Shown: positions 34,901 through 46,754 of the stretch, one piece after another
How positions within the stretch are numbered: position 1 is the stretch's first letter
How the letters are laid out: the number at the start of each line of letters is the position of its first letter
Assembly (NCBI GenBank): GCA_033032175.1
Contig: CM065304.1
Location: forward strand, 29,146,653 to 29,210,652
Length of the DNA stretch: 64,000 nucleotides
Reading direction: 5' to 3'
Source: Saturnia japonica
Taxonomy: Eukaryota > Arthropoda > Insecta > Lepidoptera > Saturniidae
Program-made: the position numbers and the translations under genes
The notes under the pieces: model-generated
Database searches by the model: none
What the model was told of the DNA's origin: nothing
What the model saw: only the letters and a program-made list of their open reading frames with translations

Positions 34901-37900
34901 AGAAAGGTTATCTGAAATTCAGCCGCCGACACATACTGATTGAAGGCAGATTTGGAACTTGGTAATGGTATCTAGCTAGCTAGCTACGCAAGCAACAGAA
35001 ATTTTATGTGTCCATTTTCATCACAAAGTTTTCCTTGACCGAAAGTGTCCTAAAGTGATTTAATGAGATTTACGCCGCGCTTTACCAACAAATATAGTGC
35101 CATCAATTTGTTATTATATTCTATTTAAAAAAATCGCTAATAGCAAAACGATAGCAATAATAGCTAAACTTTTGCTTCGAAACCGCAAATTATCAAACAC
35201 AATCTGATTTTACTATTTCAAAGCAATTTTTTTTTTATTATTATTTAAACTCCTCGTGTGTAAATATCGAGGTTCTTATTTCCTCAAATTCATTTCATTA
35301 GACAGATCAATATTCTTAAAATTAGGTTAGATAATAGGTTAATTAATCAGGCTGCTTATTTACAATTCTCTTTAGTTAGTATGAAGTTTAAATTTAGTGT
35401 AAGATGTAAAGTGAAAATGCAAAGTGTGAATGTAAAAAATATTTAGTGATTTCTGCTTTTGCTTTGCTATTGCGAAATACGTAATAAGGGTGCAGATAGA
35501 TTTCGACACCCTGATAGCATTAAATATTCTCGCTATAAATTCTTTTTCATTAAATTCATCAAAATGTTATTAAATAAATTACCAACATATATTTAGAAAA
35601 CATTTTATACTCCATTATTTGTTTAATTATAGAACTATTATGCTATAAATTTGTTTAGATTAATAACAAAAAAAAAAAAATATATACCTAGTATATAGAA
35701 AAGATACATTAAAACGAGCAGTAGTGCTTCGTGCCAGTATATCTTGTCATCGAGGAGGGAGAGAATGAGCGCGATCACAGCCACGGCGTACATCAAACAA
35801 TCGCGGGAAACCGACCACCAATCAAGATTTATTACCTGCACATGTCATATGAAACATTAAATCATTTATTCAAAGTGTGTTGTATTTACTATATTATTAT
35901 ATTGTAATTATTTGTGACATTGCATAATAATGCCAGTAATTATATGTGGGGTAGCAAAGGGCTCGTTTCGAGGGAGGGACAGTCCTATGATTTTCAATTT
36001 TTCCCACTACATTGTAGTAAGTATTACTAAAATATTTTCAATGCATTCAGGTATCTTCACGATGCTTTCCTTTCAGCTAGTTAATTGCTAACTTGTGCAC
36101 TAGAATTACTAAAAATTACGATAAAATTGACTCAAGGCCATTACACATGTTATATATTAATCGTTTTCACCTAATTCTGAACATGAATTAATAAGTATTG
36201 ATTATTGCAGTAACAACATTGATAACTGTTTGTAAAAAACGAATATATAAAAAACTATATAGTTTTTATATAATAGTTAACACTAGTTGTAAAATAAACA
36301 ATACAAAAAAATTAAATAATGTTACATCCGTGGGTATTAAAAATCCCGTGCATTGACGTGAAGAAGATTTATTTCAATTCCACACAGTTACAAATTACAC
36401 GAACTCACAACACTTATTTAATACACTGTGGTTTCGCTTCCTTTTATCGCTCGTTATTATTGCTTTGTAATTCAGAATTGAACTGAACTGCTCGGCGCTG
36501 CGCCCGAGTCGCTTATATACCTACACTAAACGACCGCAGAAACATCGTGAAGCATCGCAACTTTTCTTGATGTTTACTTTTAATGTCTACTCGATGACAT
36601 AATCGAGGCGATAAGTCATATACATGTGTGTGTAAACTGCGATGTTTACACAAACACGCGCCGCGGTTGTTTACGACGTGAACATTATTTCGAAGTCCTG
36701 AGAAGTTTTTAGTTGCTTCGAGATTTTTCGGGAACAGGATTTTTCTATCTTTTTTATAGGGTTGTAACAACTTGTAACAATAAAAAATAAACATTAACAC
36801 AATAAAACAATGTCTCAATATGTTTTTCTCATCCAAACGATAATTAAATTTGTTTGCTTAAAACAAATAATACATTTTCAATCAACAAATTATAAGCTAT
36901 TTATTATGTGAGTCATATAAAATAAAACTTTGTTATAAAGAAAAACTAGCTTTAAGCCCGCGGCTTCGTTCGCGTGGACTATAAGAGTTGCACAGTTTTT
37001 TATATTGTAATTGAATTTATATCTAAATCGGGAAATATAACTTCCCAAAAATCTTTGTCACCCCTTTCATCCTTATGGGTTGTGTTCGGAATCCCTTTTT
37101 AAACAATGACTACAACATAATAATGTTCACAACCTCAAATTTTAAATTTTTGTGTATTTAATTTAATAATTTATGCTGGATGGAACTCTGGTGGTGTAAA
37201 TCATTGGAATATAATGTAGTAAGACGTTGGAGCCACTATTTCCAACACAAATCTTTGTACATAAAGCGAATGGGGTATATCTAAGCTCTTACATATCTCA
37301 GACCTATCAGGAGGGGTATTATTTTTTCATTTGTTTTTATATTCTTGATGCTTTGACCACAAAACACGTTGGTATAAATAACTAAGGCATTGTTTTATTT
37401 CCAATATTTGTACGTATTAATAAATACCTAGCGATCGCCCTAAGGTCGAAATTCGACCAACTACTTTTTGATCATAGACTATTTTCTGTTTGATATTTAC
37501 AGTATTCATGAACAATGAGTATTATCTACATCACTTGCTGTCACTTCGATGAGTGACAGTGTCAATGTTTTGGGGGGTCTAAGTTCAATAGCACTGGTCA
37601 GTTTAGGATTCGCAGTATTAATTAATTTAATTTAATATATTAGTAATAGATATTATAGATAAATTTTAGCTTTCTGCACTCTTTCTCCATATAAACTTTA
37701 ACAAACTAAATCTTCAAGTATTAATATATAGATGATCACGGTAACCTCTTTTCAGCTTTTTATATGATAAGGAGCGAGCAGCTAGACATTAAGCGTAATA
37801 AATTGAAAGTCAGGCCATTTGCTGCTATACGTTACAACAACTGTGAAGGCATTCTGACTTGTCCCAAGTGAGATTCGCACCTTTATCGCGAAGATAGGAT

Positions 37901-40900
37901 ATATTGGCAGCGGTTAAGAGCAGATGATGATATGTAAATAATATATGGTTGTTTGTATGTATGGTGATTACCCCGGTAGTGAATAAAGCGCAACATGCTG
38001 GCACTGCAAGGACGTTGAAGACGGCTGATCCGACCACGGCGCCAACGCCTAGGTCTCCTTCAGTCACAAATGTACCGACGCAGTTAATGAATAATTCAGG
38101 ACTTGAGCTGGCTACTGCCATGAACGTCGCTCCAGCCACGTCTGACTCCAGATTTAAACCTATGCGTAATTGAAAGTATGAATTATGTTAAAAACTTTTG
38201 ACTAAGGGAATTCTAGGTACTAGTATTATGTACATGTTTCACTTGCAGAAAAAGGTTGTAATCACTCAACTATGTACTTTTCAATATTTTAAACATTGAG
38301 TAATACGTAGTTTTAAGTATATATTTGTCGGCTAGACAGAAGTCAGAACATTTCTAAAGCAGTCTAGTTTTCTCACAAGGGACGATTCCCTTCATAATAA
38401 GGTGATAATGTTCAAAATTAAAGGACAAGGGAGGAGTTTTTGAGGTTTTTGTTTGGTACGTTCCAACATTTTTATTTACCTGTAAAAAATGTTTAGGACG
38501 GCGACTAAGCGATTGCGACTATTCTTAGACAATAATTACCATCAGGTGATGTGCAACTATTTTATATCATAAATAAAAAGCAAGTAATAAGGGTAGGTAA
38601 TAAAGGTTCGTTAAACAGCGATAGCTAAAGAGGGTTCCATGGAATCCAAGTGTCCCATGAAAAAGACCAGGTTTCTACGAATTAGTTTAATTTTTCATTA
38701 TTATGACAACCATTATTTGCAGATAAAATCCAGATAATAACGTAGATTTGATGTATGTTCCGTAGTTTTGAAAGATTATGAACAGCTGACGTCGAAAATG
38801 TTAACGAGAATGTGTGTGAACAGCGAGTTAAGGGTTGTATTATTGAAGTCCTATCAGTGAACTGTTAAACATTTATAACATACAGAGCTCCACCATACAT
38901 TAAGAATTAGACAGACTCAAACCGGTGCAGATGTAAACTATAAATTAACTAATCTGAAGTGTTATTTATTGACTAACCACGCTTTATGACAAATAATAAC
39001 AGTACGGGTTGTAATAAAATCAAGGTAGAAAGTTATGACGGAGGACATTTAGCAAAATTTGATTAAAATTTCCTCGTTCGCAAAAACGTGGAAAGGTAGA
39101 GACAGCTTTAGCAGATACATAGGGACAGAGTCAACTTAAATACAATAAAATGTAATACTCACGTTCACATATTATAGATATAGCTGGTACGAAATATTGT
39201 TCACAAACACTGCCCAATAATAAAAAACAAAATAGCGCCAGCACACAATGAATTAATATAAAACCCTGTAAATAAAAACACATTTGTTGGCTTTATAAAA
39301 AAACTTATAAAATATAAAATGACTTCCGTTATAAATCTGTGTATCCGGTTTGAATTATATTGCGCGGAAGGTGTTTCGGCACGCCATCTATGCAAAGTTT
39401 TGGTAAACAGAAAATGTATTATAAAAGAATTAGTTGAATCATGTTAAAGATCTCGCGGCAGAGTGCCATAAGCGCTTGCCCCAAGCCACGGTGAAGTTGT
39501 AAAAGCCGTCATCAGCTCTAGTTTTTAGGGCCGCTAAGGGGTAAAGGCGTTTATATATCTTATAATTTTTAAACGAAATAATTTTTTTAACCTTCTATAA
39601 AATTAATATAATTGAAGTGTCTGTTTGTAATGTCAAAACAACAGCTTTATACTAAATGCGTATCAAAGTATAAGATACCTTTAAAGAGAAAATATTTATA
39701 AGTTTTTTGTCAGTTTTTCTGTTTGTTCCGGGTAATCTCGGAAAACGGTAGGCCCAAATTTCTCAGGACTTTCCCTATCAGATAGCTGATTGTATAGAAA
39801 GTAACTTAGGATACTTTTATTTAAAAAAAAGAATTAGGGTTCCGCGCAAATTAGTAAAAACTGGTCATGGTGAATCAATTCGGGTGCTTAAATGGCTTAC
39901 GCTGAGTAAGAGCCCAGTCCGGTGAAGCTGTAAAAGCCGCAGCGGCTTTAGAGCCCCTAAGGCTAATAGCGTAGTCAGATCTAAAAAAAAACCATAAGAG
40001 ATATAGCAAATTAATGTACAATATAGTTATAGACAATAAGGAGAATTATAAAAAGTTACAAAGAGCATCACCCATAATAAGTATTCTTATCTTTTAAATA
40101 ACCGGGAGCGGGAGTAATACGATTCGCTCGTATATCCGATGGATGACATTCTGTACACCACGCGAGCGAAGTCGCGGGCCCAGCAAGTAGCTTAATATTT
40201 TTTTAAATTAAATTTAATAAAAAATGTTTGCATACAATATTAAAACATTCTAGTTACTATGAATTTAAAGAATACATTTCAAAAAATAAGTAATAATAAT
40301 ACATTTAAAGCCCGTTGAATAAAACCACAGGCTATGGCATGCTAAAATCAAACCCCAGAGGTTTATTAAGATGCCTTTGTAGTAAAGTTTGTAAAGAAAT
40401 TTATTATTAAATTGAATCTAATTAAATTATTGGTAAATTTATCAACTCTAACAAAAATCGAAATAATGTATAAAATCACATTTCTTAGAAAAAAAAAACG
40501 TGATGATTTGATTTCCTACAATTATAAATTTAGTTGAGTGCTTATGTTATAATACTGTTCTTAGTTATTTAAATAATTTAATTTAAAGGACGATTATACA
40601 TTACTTACATGTTGTCGTTGAAATCGTGTCATGCCGTCAGAAGGAAATTCCAATATAGCTGGTGGTGTACAATTTTTCCCATCATCAAAGACGCTTAGGA
40701 GTCTACGTGACGTGTAATCTAAATTATATAATTTTTAAATAAAGTCATACACTGATGTTAGATTTTGTAAGTTAAACTTAATAATATTACCTCTTGATTA
40801 CTTTACCTGCGTTAGTTAATAACAAATCATTTTCGTCAACATTACCGCTGACAATATATGAACCACATTTAATTAATAAAAATACTAAAATTATTCCGAA

Positions 40901-40978
40901 TAACATTAAAACCCTTATTATTGTCGCATTTTTATATTTACACTCAACATCTCTAGTCCTTATCAACATTTTTGCCAT
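28912..40978 (-). CDS. K+-dependent Na+/Ca2+ exchanger (NCKX/SLC24 family), paralog A
   Basis: Eleven exons in transcript order: 40978-40807, 40718-40609, 39265-39163, 38159-37972, 35835-35688, 34308-34204, 34102-33995, 33343-33128, 31321-31220, 29598-29477 and 29124-28912. All borders are GT-AG with agreeing phases, giving 528 aa. NCKX proteins exchange Na+ for Ca2+ plus K+ across membranes. Visible features: an N-terminal hydrophobic segment ([17 protein letters not shown]), an extracellular NCTPPA motif, the alpha-1 repeat ([17 protein letters not shown], then GSAVFN), a short cytosolic loop with CCC, and the alpha-2 repeat ([19 protein letters not shown], then SIGSNTFDV), ending in a hydrophobic pair of helices. 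The conserved acidic residues of both repeats are present, but alpha-2 has PE where vertebrate NCKX2 has PD. A paralog lies on the other strand. Confidence 0.93.
29735..30376 (-). mobile_element. Full-length Helitron in an NCKX-a intron, carrying a nested RTE tail
   Basis: Plus-strand edges are A|CTAGCTGTGCCCG and TTGTATAGA|T, i.e. A|TC...CTAG|T on the minus strand. The 642-bp length minus the nested insertion gives about the 515 bp of the copy at 20718. Confidence 0.75.
29860..29971 (-). mobile_element. RTE LINE 3' tail nested in the Helitron, with 12-bp target-site duplication
   Basis: 112 bp of the RTE 3' end, with (ATC)7 then TTTCAGCCGCAGGACGTCC, interrupts the Helitron. AGATAGACGTAT occurs on both sides (29848-29859 and 29972-29983), the mark of retrotransposition into it. 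Confidence 0.85.
30565..30829 (+). mobile_element. tRNA-derived SINE, copy 1
   Basis: A pol III A box (TAGCCTAGTGG, 30572-30582) and B box (GGTTCGATTCC, 30615-30625) sit in a tRNA-like head. A body with AATAAACTCGCCCC and GGCGAACTGTAGGTGTAC and an ATTATG-rich end follow. It lies in an NCKX-a intron. It does not fold as an intact tRNA gene. Confidence 0.8.
31667..31919 (+). mobile_element. tRNA-derived SINE, copy 2
   Basis: Same family as the copy at 30565, ~1.1 kb away and in the same orientation, in the next NCKX-a intron upstream. The B box is degraded (GGTTTCGATTTCC). The body is conserved. Confidence 0.75.
32180..32290 (+). pseudogene. LINE endonuclease-domain fragment
   Basis: Plus-strand [19 protein letters not shown] resembles the ASLLDLFLTSDP segment of the endonuclease of Jockey/CR1-type LINEs. 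Adjacent frames contain stops. It lies in an NCKX-a intron. Confidence 0.35.
34768..34865 (-). mobile_element. Diverged RTE LINE 3'-tail fragment
   Basis: ATCATCATTTCA followed by AGACGTCCGCTGCTAAACAT and CGACCAGTCC parallels the RTE tail at 17480-17560, with many changes. This is an older insertion. Confidence 0.55.
36409..36519 (-). promoter_or_regulatory. Candidate internal promoter and 5' exon in NCKX-a intron 4
   Basis: On the minus strand a TATATAAG box (36519-36512) is followed 30 bp later by GCAGTTCAGTT, with arthropod-type initiators at 36489 and 36484. A further ~80 nt ends at a GTGAGT donor (36408-36403). This is the layout of a TATA/Inr core promoter with a short leader exon in the direction of NCKX-a exon 5 (35835). 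Transcription is inferred only. Confidence 0.4.
36946..37110 (-). mobile_element. Helitron-like 3'-end, second subfamily
   Basis: Plus strand A|CTAGCTTTAAGCCCGCGGCT..GTTCGCGTGGA shows the CTAG end and hairpin region of the other Helitrons, but the body (GAAATATAACTTCCC, GTCACCCC) differs. The TC end was not located. Confidence 0.45.
39594..40190 (+). mobile_element. Helitron, 'GTGCCCGTGGCTTC' family, opposite orientation, with inner insertion
   Basis: Begins TCTATAAAATTAATATAATTG and ends GGGCCCAGCAAGTAG, a mutated CTAG end. The body matches the reverse complement of 20718-21232. About 60 bp at 39907-39970 (GGTGAAGCTGTAAAAGCCGC) is foreign to the family. Related sequence occurs at 39450-39545 and near 41930. 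Confidence 0.65.
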
Positions 40979-41450
40979 TAAAAATAACAATTATATATTT
41001 CTTTATTGACTAAATATTTATTTTTACTGCCGCACTAATATAATTAGCATTCAATATACAGATATCAAATAAAAAAATCGTACAGATTGTTGTATACACA
41101 ACTTATTAGCATTCGTAGAGATCTTTGAAAGATTAAATCATAAATCGACATAAACGTACTCAAGCTGCAGTGGTTCAATTATCACTATATTATTTCCTTT
41201 AGTATTCGATGAAAATAATTATTATCAATAAATAATATTATTACATGTTCATATTATCATTCTTATCGATTGTAGTGTAAATAAACTAGGCGTTTCTGAT
41301 CATAGCGAGCGCGTTACTCTACAGGTGATGTTTATCTTTTTTCTATTACTTACTTAACGTATTTTTTTATTCAAATAATTATGTTTGTTGCACTACTTGC
41401 CACAACCGATGTAGTTACTTATGATGAGGGCGCAATAACACATTTATCGA
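40979..41450. promoter_or_regulatory. Probable shared promoter of the two NCKX genes
   Basis: This 472-bp gap lies between the start codon of NCKX-a (minus) and the proposed start of NCKX-b (plus). It is AT-rich with a small GC-richer core around 41289-41330 (GCGAGCGCG). No TATA box is obvious. The call depends on the NCKX-b first exon being right. Confidence 0.35.
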
Positions 41451-41553
41451 ATGTATAATATTTATTTTTTGCTAATTATTTCCTTTTCAAGTCTTAATGC
41501 TTGTTTTGATTTTTTAACAGTAGCACGAAAAACTGATAACACTGACCTTGATG
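41451..41553 (+). CDS. Proposed first coding exon of NCKX paralog B
   Basis: An ATG opens a frame with a signal-peptide-like start (MYNIYFLLIISFSSLNA). It reaches a GTAAAA donor after GAT G in phase 1, exactly the phase needed by the exon at 55019. The join reads [17 protein letters not shown], comparable with the N-terminus of paralog A. The distance (13.5 kb) and a moderate donor leave doubt; a small exon elsewhere in 41-55 kb could have been missed. Confidence 0.4.
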
Positions 41554-41689
41554 GTAAAAACAAAGATGTCTATCGGAAGATCGCCGATCTATCTACAGTC
41601 ATTATGCCATGCTACCTGCATAAATATCTTTTCACGTTACCCTTCACTTTACTCCATGTAAGAAAGAGATAACACATTGGTCAGGACAC

Positions 41690-42400
41690 GGTTTCACATT
41701 TCACGGTGTGGCAAAATAGAGAAATCTTTACTTCGTACCGAGATGGTTCAGAAGCCCAACACATGTAGTTCTGTCATGGAAATCAAAGGAGGGAATTAGG
41801 TTGGACAGTTATTCAGAACTCTCACCATGGTGGCATACGGTAGAACACCCTCAACGAGTCAATGCTTCTGTGCAGCTGAAACGACTCGGTGTATTTGATA
41901 TAGTTTTTTTTACTACGCTGTTAGCTATAAGGGTCCTGAAAGCCTCAGACGGCTTTTAAAGCTTCACCGTAACTTGGGGGCGAGCGCTTAAGGCACTCAG
42001 CCACGAAAGTAAAGACAACTTACGCAAGGGTGCTAAAATGGCCGGACCTCGGCTTTGGCAGTTGCCGCGATTGCAATTAAGTCGCGATCTGGCTAATTCC
42101 CTATCCTTAGAATTCGAGCTAACTAACATTGTCCTTGTCCTTGTATCCTGGGAGGGAGAATGGTAACATGCGTATATGTATTTAGTAATCGGTAAGTACT
42201 TGATAACGTCTGCATCATTAACAATGTGTACAGTCTATCTGTACGTCTTGTCCAGGGCATCGAGGGGATATTTTGTGGATCTATCCCAGAAATGTGAACA
42301 GTATTGTATACATGGAATATTACCATATTTTTGCAATCAGAAGTATGTACTTTGAAATCCCTTGTAATAGTAAAATGCCATCGTCTTGCGGGCAAAGTTC
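41690..42400 (-). pseudogene. Degenerate Jockey-like LINE C-terminus
   Basis: Two blocks match the better copy at 54664-54909: ~41690-41880, with a broken VFYR-like segment, and ~42210-42330, where ATCGAGGGGATATTTTGTGG parallels ATCGAGGAAGTATTTTGCGG. About 200 bp of another repeat separates them (41905-42120). No frame survives. Confidence 0.55.
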
Positions 42401-43563
42401 ACATGTACAAATCTCTCGATTACTAGGAGAGTGATAATTTTTTTTTTACTGAACATCATCAAATAACATGCATGTCTAAAGTAAAATCCTTGTAATTACC
42501 AATAATAAGATCGTAATAGTAAAACCATAATAAAGTATCGTGATACACCCACAGGATTGTTAAAGCGTTTACTTTTTTTATATCTTCTTTTACCTTGATA
42601 CTGTTTTTCATCTGTTTATTTGTTGTTCAAGATGTTGTGTTTAAAATAATACGAAGCAATGACAAGTAGTAAATGGTGTGGTACAGTCGGGAAGATGTTT
42701 GCGATTTGATACCATTATCATCTGCGACTGTGGCCCGTGGAATTATTGATGATGATGATGAAGAATGATAATGAATAGGTAGCTGTTAATTGGTTGAAGA
42801 TGTCACCGGACATGAACATCATTAAAATGTTATAATAAACTTAAATCTATGGTAATACATAAACATGGTGGAAAAGTATCCACAATGAGAAATACAATAA
42901 TACTACGAGTTACAGAAATAGACCCTTTTTGTATATTCAAGTACATTAAAAAACTGGAACGACAACTTATAATATAACTCATATATTTAATGAGTGACCA
43001 CCGACAGTGACTGTAACGTCGTGGTGTAACTACTAGATACACACTGTTTGAATCCAAGTCAATGACTGGTTTCTCATCATGTGTATTCGATCGAGAAGTT
43101 CCCTACCATGCTGGTATCATCATATCTTCCTTTGTGTTTTAATAGACTTTCTTACCTGGAGTACAAGTCTTTGATGTTTTAAGAATTTAGTTAGTCCCAA
43201 TTTCAAAGTACGTCGATAAGCATTTTTTAGTATCTTCAAGTACTCGAAGACTAGTCTACATTATTCGCTAATCGTGTTACAATCCTCGATTATATCGTCA
43301 CTTTTACTGGATTCGAGCTTAGAAACGCTTTTGGGCTTTTATGAATCTGAACACGACTGTGTCGTGATCACCATTCATTGAGTAATAAACCCGTAACTCT
43401 ACTTTGATTTGTCGCGTTTCGGGATCAACTAGTCTATATCCACTATTTACGTCGGTATGACAACGAGGGAAGGCGATGGATTTCTCGGTGGTCGCCGTTT
43501 TTTTTAAATGTACTATTAGTACTAGTACAAAAAAAAAAGTTGGCCGTCACGGGACGTCTGATA

Positions 43564-43700
43564 GATATGAAACATCAAAGTGAATAAAAGAAACAAAGAA
43601 AGAAAGAATCAACTCTAAAAATTAAAGAACATATAGCGTGGCGACGTATCGCCACGCCAACAAGCAGATTTACCCTCGCCTATAGATGTTTCACATCAAA
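43564..43700. repeat. Nested inverted repeats around a 9-bp-arm palindrome
   Basis: The core GCGTGGCGA-CGTA-TCGCCACGC (43637-43658) is a perfect hairpin. On either side GATATGAAACATC (left) and GATGTTTCACATC (right) form a second, outer inverted pair. Confidence 0.6.
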
Positions 43701-46020
43701 AATAGTAGCATCTAGTATGCTTATCATTAGGCATAGTGACGTCACTTTACTGTGCCTAACAAAAGTGATTCAACTTGATTTTTTAAGAAACTGAGTGCAA
43801 TCAAAAAAAACGCGAGGGAAAATTCTTGGCTTGTCGGCGCATCCTAACGTAAGAAGATACGAGATAGAGCACACTTATTAATATGACGTGTTGGTAGAGA
43901 GGAATTCGGCCATTGTAATACTAATTTCTCAGCTCTCAGCTTAAACACAATCTAATCGGTATAATAACAACGAATTAGCCAATACTCTTCCAAGGTTCTA
44001 ATAAAAAAGGCGAAAGAATGTCATCATGAAAGCTAATCCCTGTTCACGGTCTTTGTGGAAAATATTCCATTAAAATCTATAGATTACGTTGCTTGAAGTG
44101 GTCATGAAACTTTCCACTGTTTGCCGACTTGTACACATAATGTGGTAGATAGATCATAATAATATTATGTTGCAAGATAGTAAATATATTTAGTAGGTAC
44201 TGATAATTCGATACAACATTAGATATCAACTCCGTGTGAGGGATTTTATTTTTAATAAAACTGCGAGTTTTAATTAGGTTAGCACTAATTTGATAACGAT
44301 TATATTTAATGCTATGACCAACGACAAATAATAACGCACTTCTGTATGCACGGGAATATATTATGTCTGTTTAAGAAGACAAATATCATTCAAGACAAAA
44401 AGAAATATTGAACAAATAAACAAAAGGACAGTATTATCCGGGAAAAGTTTTCGGCTCACGCAGAAATATTATAATCACAACTCAAATTAGTTATGTCTTC
44501 AATGAAATGAGCTGGCCACATAGCAACGTACAGTGATGAGAGATACATAACAACATGGAAAGGACCACAGTGAACTACAAACAAAGGTCGATCGAGCACA
44601 ACGTGGTGTTACTAAATATCAGCAATTGCAGGAAATACCCTGCTTTGCAATCAATAGTTGCGTCAGGGCAGGGCGCGGTTGGGCTATTGCCTAAGGACAC
44701 CAGGCATGTAGTGACGCCCAAGGCGCCCGGCCCTTCATGCCTGGTTTCTCGTCTCGTCTGCCTCAACTGCATTGAGTTTTTAGTTAACACCTCAAGCCAT
44801 TAGTATGCAGAGTATTACATAAATACGTGATACGCTATAACTTAAAGCTTTCAAAGGTGTATCTATGGCTTTTGTTATAAAACAACTTTGATCTTTCCCT
44901 AAGAAATATGAGGCGAATTATTTTTTCTATTGTTTAATAGATTTTGTTTCCAATATAATCCTTCTAATAAGCTACATCGAACTCCTTTTAAAATCTCTCA
45001 TTCTTGATGCGCAGCAGAAAGGTGTGGATGGCATTGAAAATATTGGTCACTGTACCATAACGGTAGCGAGTGAAGAAAGTATTTATAAGTTTAAGCTAAT
45101 AAACATTAATCTGCGATCGATAATATCTAACCGTGATTGTGACAAACTTGGCTACTTTGTGATTTCACTTTGAATTAAATTCGATGCCGTATTAAGAGAG
45201 TTTGCCAATAAAAAGACTAGTAGACATATAAGTTTCTTTTAGAACATTTTTAATGTTTTATTAATATTTAATATTGATTTTAAAAAAATCCGTGAGAATT
45301 GGAGAGTGAAGAGAGGGTGCCATAGAAATCTTACCTAGCGCGTCAGTGTTGCTAAGACCGGCACTATTTGAATCCGCAAAAGACAAACAAATTCGGAATT
45401 CATTGGTTGAGGCCCTTGATTTAAAAAGAGGTGGAAGGCACATATATTCCAAAAAAATTGTTAACAGTGTGATATTTAAAACCTGATGATGATATTTTTG
45501 ATAAACTCAACAGGTGAGTTTGATGTTTATGTCACTGGTATAAGTAACTCTAAGCCTAGTTATATTATCTTCCTTCCATAACATCATATGAGGTTGTACT
45601 CAATAAACATCGAAGCTTTATAGAATTCAAGGAAAAGTGGTAATTAGACATTTGTTCAGAAGTGTGATATTAACAGCGCAGTTCTATGAATCATTTTAAT
45701 AAAAGGATTGAAATGTTGTAATATGCCAGTAAAATCAACAATTTATTAATTTTACTCGAAACACGTGTAAGACAGAGTATCTACAAACATAGCTATATCT
45801 ATAACAGACGTGACACACCTACATTTACTCAATATTGTCGTATGACTCATGAATCTCATGATGATCATATCAGCTTACTACGAATCGTATTAATAATTTT
45901 AATTAAAGTTGCGCGCCGGCTTCTTGTAAATCAGTTGGTAAATTAACTTTTGACCTGACCCGGCGGATTAAAATTGAAATCACTTTGTTTTTAATATTAC
46001 GTAGTAGTTTGAGAACTTTG

Positions 46021-46041
46021 TATATATATATATATATATAT
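46021..46041. repeat. (TA)n microsatellite
   Basis: Twenty-one bases of pure TA alternation. Confidence 0.95.
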
Positions 46042-46249
46042 CGGAGACAGACAGGTAAACTTGGTTCAAATATCGCTACCTATTATTAGATAATGTTTTT
46101 GTTTTTGAGATATGTTAGTTATAATTAGTTTATAATTATTTTGTTTTTGTCTGCTTCGAAGAAAGTACGAGTGGACATGTTCAGTAATATTCATTCTGAA
46201 ACTGCATTCGCACGGTGATCGACGTGAATTGTATGGAAATAAATAATTG

Positions 46250-46754
46250 GCCTCGTATTCTTCTTTTGAGAGTTAGGCTGGCGCGGCGGGTCCATTATGT
46301 TCATTTGAGCGCGAGCGGCGGCATTCGGATGCTAGAGGCGACGTTCTCGGTCGCTTTCGTCGCGCTTCACAACATCACTTAAATATGAATATCTCCGAAC
46401 TAGGTACGCCGTCTTTCATATTATTGAGAGCTTTACTTCAGAGATTCGATCTTTCTAGCGCTTGAAACATCCTGCGGTCGGCGAGATGCGGCGTGTCCCT
46501 AAGTTCGCCGGCCTCCTGGACAAGTGTGTGTACCTACGCAACAAGGTTATTTAGAACGAGGACGGAAGTGCGTTCAATTCCCGATGAACGACTAGGTCAT
46601 TCACTACTGCGGGCTGAATCTAACGGAGCAACGGAGAAGATTATGTGACCGATCCGAGTGCCGGTTATTGGAAGTGAATGTTACAGTCAGTGAGTTGTGT
46701 AGCGGCATAGCCGGAGATCATGGAGTCGCGCCACGGTACTTGTATTACTGTATT
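46250..46754 (+). promoter_or_regulatory. GC-rich island ending at a strong splice donor
   Basis: In an otherwise AT-rich stretch this block is rich in CpG (GGCGCGGCGGG, GAGCGCGAGCGGCGGC, GTCGCTTTCGTCGCGC). It ends at a GTAAGT donor after ACTGTATT (46754|46755). It may be a promoter and non-coding first exon of a plus-strand transcript, possibly an alternative start for NCKX-b. The ATG frames inside are short. Confidence 0.35.

Larger units (their letters stand above)
42401..46249. other. Non-coding, probable NCKX-b intron 1, with one inverted repeat
   Basis: AT-rich. Apart from inverted repeats at 43564-43700 and a (GAT)n run near 42748, I recognise nothing. The frame at 44555-44803 covers a GC-rich repeat-like patch with no known product. 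Confidence 0.35.

Noticed and set aside
36513..36836. 107-codon minus-strand frame
   Set aside because: Upstream of the candidate promoter, with no ordered composition or splice support.
44555..44803. Overlapping frames on both strands in a GC-richer patch
   Set aside because: The sequence looks like a repeat fragment; neither frame resembles a known protein.
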